64,000 nucleotides of DNA from WHUA01 sp963711215 (GTDB taxonomy: Bacteria > Pseudomonadota > Alphaproteobacteria > UBA8366), in the NCBI GenBank assembly GCA_963711215.1, contig CAVQDH010000012.1, positions 124,001 through 188,000 of the forward strand. Direction: 5' to 3'. The translations under genes were made by a program, and so were the position numbers. How positions within the stretch are numbered: position 1 is the first letter of the stretch; each line of letters starts with the position of its first letter. The notes beneath the pieces are model-generated. The model saw only the letters and a program-made list of their open reading frames with translations, did not search any database and had not been told where the DNA came from. This document shows, piece by piece, positions 61,819-64,000 of the stretch.

Positions 61819-62988
61819 TTAAAAGATCGGATCCATGCCGGCCTTCTCGAGCGCCACTCGCCGCGCTTTCAGCCACTCCTTTTCGAATTGCTCCTTGTCG
61901 CTGATGTTCTTGGCCTTGGTCGCCTTCCATGCCGCCGCCAGCACGTCCTGGCGATTGATCAGCGCGTCGTTGTGCTTCTGGTAGGCTTCGGTCCAGACGC
62001 CCTTTTCCTTGAAATACTTGACCGCGCTGGCGTGGAACGGCACCGCCCACTCGAACACCTGCTGCGACAGCGCCCAGCCGTCGATTCCCACGACGGCGCC
62101 CTTGTAGTCGCCGTAGTAAATGTCCATCGCCTTGACGAGGTTATAGATCATCGCCGGGTCGCCCTTGTCCGTCGTGATCAGCACCGGATAGGGATAGGCG
62201 GCGCCTTCCTGCGGATGCTCCTTAGTGATCCCCGCGCCGATGGTCGCGGTGTGCGGGCTGGTATAGGGCGCGAGCTTCTTGACGCGCGCCCAGCCGGCCT
62301 TGTCGCTTTTCGGCATCGGGATCCAATAGAGCCCGCGCGGCGACGCCTCGAGCTTCTTCACCGTTCCGGAGACGGTCGACGAGAAGGACGCGTCCGCCTG
62401 GTTGTTGACGATCGCCTGCCAGGCCGCGGTGAAACCGGGCGTCTCCACCTTGATGACGTCGTTCCAGGTCAACCCGGCGAAGGCCAAGCCGGACGCGATG
62501 TTGTGGTTGAGCGCCGGGGCGCCCACGATCCAGGTGACCCGCTTGCCCTTCAGGTCCGCCATCGTCTTGACGCCCACGTCCGCCGCCACGCCCATGATGA
62601 CGTTCGCGTCGCCGTTGTTCATCAGCAGCATGCGCAGCTTCTGCGGCCCCCAGTCGGGCGCGGCGAAATCGAACACGCCTTCCTGGCCGAAATAGGTGCC
62701 GATGCCGTTGGCCGAGAGCTGCACCTTGCCGTCGCGCAGCGGCGCCATGCGGGAGATGTCGTTCTTGCCCGGCTGGACGCGCAGGTTGACGCCGAGTTCC
62801 TTCTTCAGCGCCGCGCCGATTGCGACCGACTGGTTGTAGCCGGCGGTGCCGACCCCGTAAGCCGTCCAGACGATCGTCCCCGGCAGCTTCGGCTTGTCCG
62901 CCGCTGAAGCGGCGAAAGCGATGACGGACGCGGCCGCGGCCACGGCGAGAACAGACAATACTCCTGTGGATTTTCCGCACGGTTTCAT
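61819..62988 (-). CDS. TAXI-family TRAP transporter solute-binding protein
   Basis: 389 residues, intact. GGGAGG precedes the ATG. The signal peptide ends at AASAADK. The mature part shows VWTAYGVGTAGYNQSVAIGAAL in pieces, GIGTYFGQEGVFDFA, MADLKGKRVTWIVGAPALNHN and YPYPVLITTDKGDPAMIYNLVKAM in pieces. TAXI proteins bind organic acids. The following permease and TauD-type enzyme form one operon with it. Confidence 0.94.
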   Translation of the reverse strand: MKPCGKSTGVLSVLAVAAAASVIAFAASAADKPKLPGTIVWTAYGVGTAGYNQSVAIGAALKKELGVNLRVQPGKNDISRMAPLRDGKVQLSANGIGTYFGQEGVFDFAAPDWGPQKLRMLLMNNGDANVIMGVAADVGVKTMADLKGKRVTWIVGAPALNHNIASGLAFAGLTWNDVIKVETPGFTAAWQAIVNNQADASFSSTVSGTVKKLEASPRGLYWIPMPKSDKAGWARVKKLAPYTSPHTATIGAGITKEHPQEGAAYPYPVLITTDKGDPAMIYNLVKAMDIYYGDYKGAVVGIDGWALSQQVFEWAVPFHASAVKYFKEKGVWTEAYQKHNDALINRQDVLAAAWKATKAKNISDKEQFEKEWLKARRVALEKAGMDPIF

Positions 62989-63121
62989 CCTCCCTTAGGT
63001 GTGGCGCGGCTCTTTAAATCGGCCGCGTCCGCATGTGTTTGCCACATGATGCTATCGTAAGGTGGAATATGACGCCAACGGAAGGGCAATCTACGCGCGA
63101 ACCCTCATTCCCGCCTTTTGC

Positions 63122-63820
63122 CTAACCTTCCGCGTCCTTCGCCTCCTGGACGCAGAAGGTCCAGATGCGCTTGAACGGCGCCTGGGTCTTGAGGAACTCG
63201 GCCTCGATCTCGCCCATGATGGCGTTGCCGAGATACTCGACCTCGCCCATCGTGGCGGCGATCCAGGTGCGGTGCGCGTTCTCCTCCAGGATGAAGGTGG
63301 CGGCGGTCATCTCCTCGACCGTGGCGCCGGTGGTGACGATGCCGTGCGCCTTGAGCAGCAGCGCGCGGTGCGGCCCCAGCGTCTTCGCCATCGCGGCGCC
63401 GCGCTCGCCGTCCAGGATCAGCCGCGGGTCCGGATGGACCGGCACGCCGCCGCGGAAGATCGAGGCCAGGAAGTAGGTTGGCTTGAGCTGCGCCGACGAC
63501 ATGGTGAAGCTGGTCGGGTAGACGGGGTGGAAATGCGCGACGCTGCCGACATCCGGCCGCGCCTTGTAGACCTCGAGATGGATCGGCAGCTCGCCCGGCA
63601 GGCGCACGTCGCTGCCGTATTGCTTGCCGTCGAGGTCGATGAGCGACGAATTCCTCGGGCCGCGAATGGCTGCGTCAGATCGTGCGGCGTGACCAGGATG
63701 CGCTCGGGGTCGGCCGTCCGCGCGCTGATATGCCCGAACCCGTCGACGAAGCCGCGCTTGTAGAAGAAGCGCCAGGCCGATGTTGAGCTTCTCGCGCAGC
63801 ACGTCGTTGCTGTCGGTCAT
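63122..63820 (-). CDS. Class II aldolase/adducin family protein (compensating frame shifts)
   Basis: About 232 residues. The first 16 residues (MTDSNDVLREKLNIGL) and everything from SSLIDLDGKQYG on share one frame. Between about 63660 and 63770 the adjacent frame gives FFYKRGFVDGFGHISARTADPERILVTPHDLTQPFAA (read in pieces), the family core, so two compensating indels are likely. Metal ligands are in SVAHFHPVYPTSF and LKAHGIV. Members act as fuculose-phosphate-type aldolases or decarboxylases. It lies 133 bases upstream of the TAXI operon. Confidence 0.87.
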   Translation of the reverse strand: MTDSNDVLREKLNIGLALLLQARLRRRVRAYQRADGRPRAHPGHAARSDAAIRGPRNSSLIDLDGKQYGSDVRLPGELPIHLEVYKARPDVGSVAHFHPVYPTSFTMSSAQLKPTYFLASIFRGGVPVHPDPRLILDGERGAAMAKTLGPHRALLLKAHGIVTTGATVEEMTAATFILEENAHRTWIAATMGEVEYLGNAIMGEIEAEFLKTQAPFKRIWTFCVQEAKDAEG

Positions 63821-63840
63821 GGTGGTGCTCCATCTCTTAA

Positions 63841-63976
63841 AGTCCTCCCCCCTTGCGGGGGAGGATTTAGGTGGGGATGATGGGCTCGTCCGATACCTTC
63901 TTTATCGCGAAGCAAACAGAGCAGCTGATTTCACGAAAGTCCCCCCACCCCGGCCCTCCCCCTCAAGGGGGGAGGG
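63841..63976. repeat. Second copy of the CCTCCCCC-GCAAGGGGG-type inverted repeat
   Basis: Arms at 63841-63877 and 63939-63976 contain CCTCCCCCCTTGCGGGGGAGG and CCCTCCCCCTCAAGGGGGGAG and outer GTGGGGA/TCCCCCCAC parts, separated by about 60 bases. It is the same element as at 47083-47170. No gene is seen in the last 180 bases. Confidence 0.7.
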
Positions 63977-64000
63977 AGTAGAACTACGCTCACGCCGTCG

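Overview
This window is high-GC chromosomal DNA from an alphaproteobacterium, most like the Rhodospirillales. The evidence is the nuoA-I order with separate nuoC and nuoD, the block tig-clpP-clpX-lon-HU next to tRNA-Val, an lpxD/acyl-carrier-protein/ketosynthase lipid A cluster, and TAXI-type TRAP genes. Species cannot be named from sequence alone.

Layout. 1-8.1 kb: minus-strand complex I operon nuoABCDEFGHI, cut by the left edge. 8.4-10.2 kb: a LysR regulator divergent from an azoreductase, with two perfect dyads between them. 10.3-21.8 kb: a segment bounded by tRNA-Asp(GTC) and tRNA-Val(TAC). It holds an ArsC-like reductase, two small membrane proteins, a four-gene signalling operon and the RNA phosphotransferase kptA. 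The first gene of that operon encodes about 1,400 residues: two rhodanese domains, a YidC/Oxa1-like insertase core, then an ATP-grasp/phosphohistidine dikinase. It is followed by a PhnD-like binding protein, a hybrid histidine kinase and a REC-EAL protein. 21.9-28.8 kb: HU, Lon, ClpX, ClpP, trigger factor and tRNA-Leu. 28.9-33 kb: malonyl-CoA decarboxylase, NAD(P)HX repair enzyme, DUF599. 33.1-36 kb: queA-queF-queG with a clear terminator. 37-39.8 kb: lpxD-acp-KAS. 39.9-64 kb: accessory catabolic genes (enoyl-CoA hydratases, MmgE/PrpD, TcuA-like, PrpF-like, LLM oxidoreductase, oxaloacetate decarboxylase-like, TauD-like dioxygenase, TAXI-TRAP, class II aldolase), an AsmA protein, an ABC-2 exporter, a ribbon-helix-helix/ParE toxin-antitoxin pair, a DUF4160/DUF2442 pair, and a SelW-like gene with an in-frame UGA at its redox cysteine position.

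About 20 genes are broken by single-base indels, including essential ones (nuoD, nuoF, nuoG, nuoH, clpX). Most are one extra base, every minus-strand net shift among them. This looks like residual long-read consensus error, so broken genes are listed as single CDSs spanning all frames, with the shift positions noted.

Two items deserve most attention. One is the rhodanese-YidC-dikinase protein and its sensory operon: the rhodanese modules take the place of the YidC periplasmic domain, and the dikinase takes the place of its cytoplasmic tail. The other is the putative selenoprotein at 51.06-51.28 kb, with a UGA codon and a properly placed hairpin.
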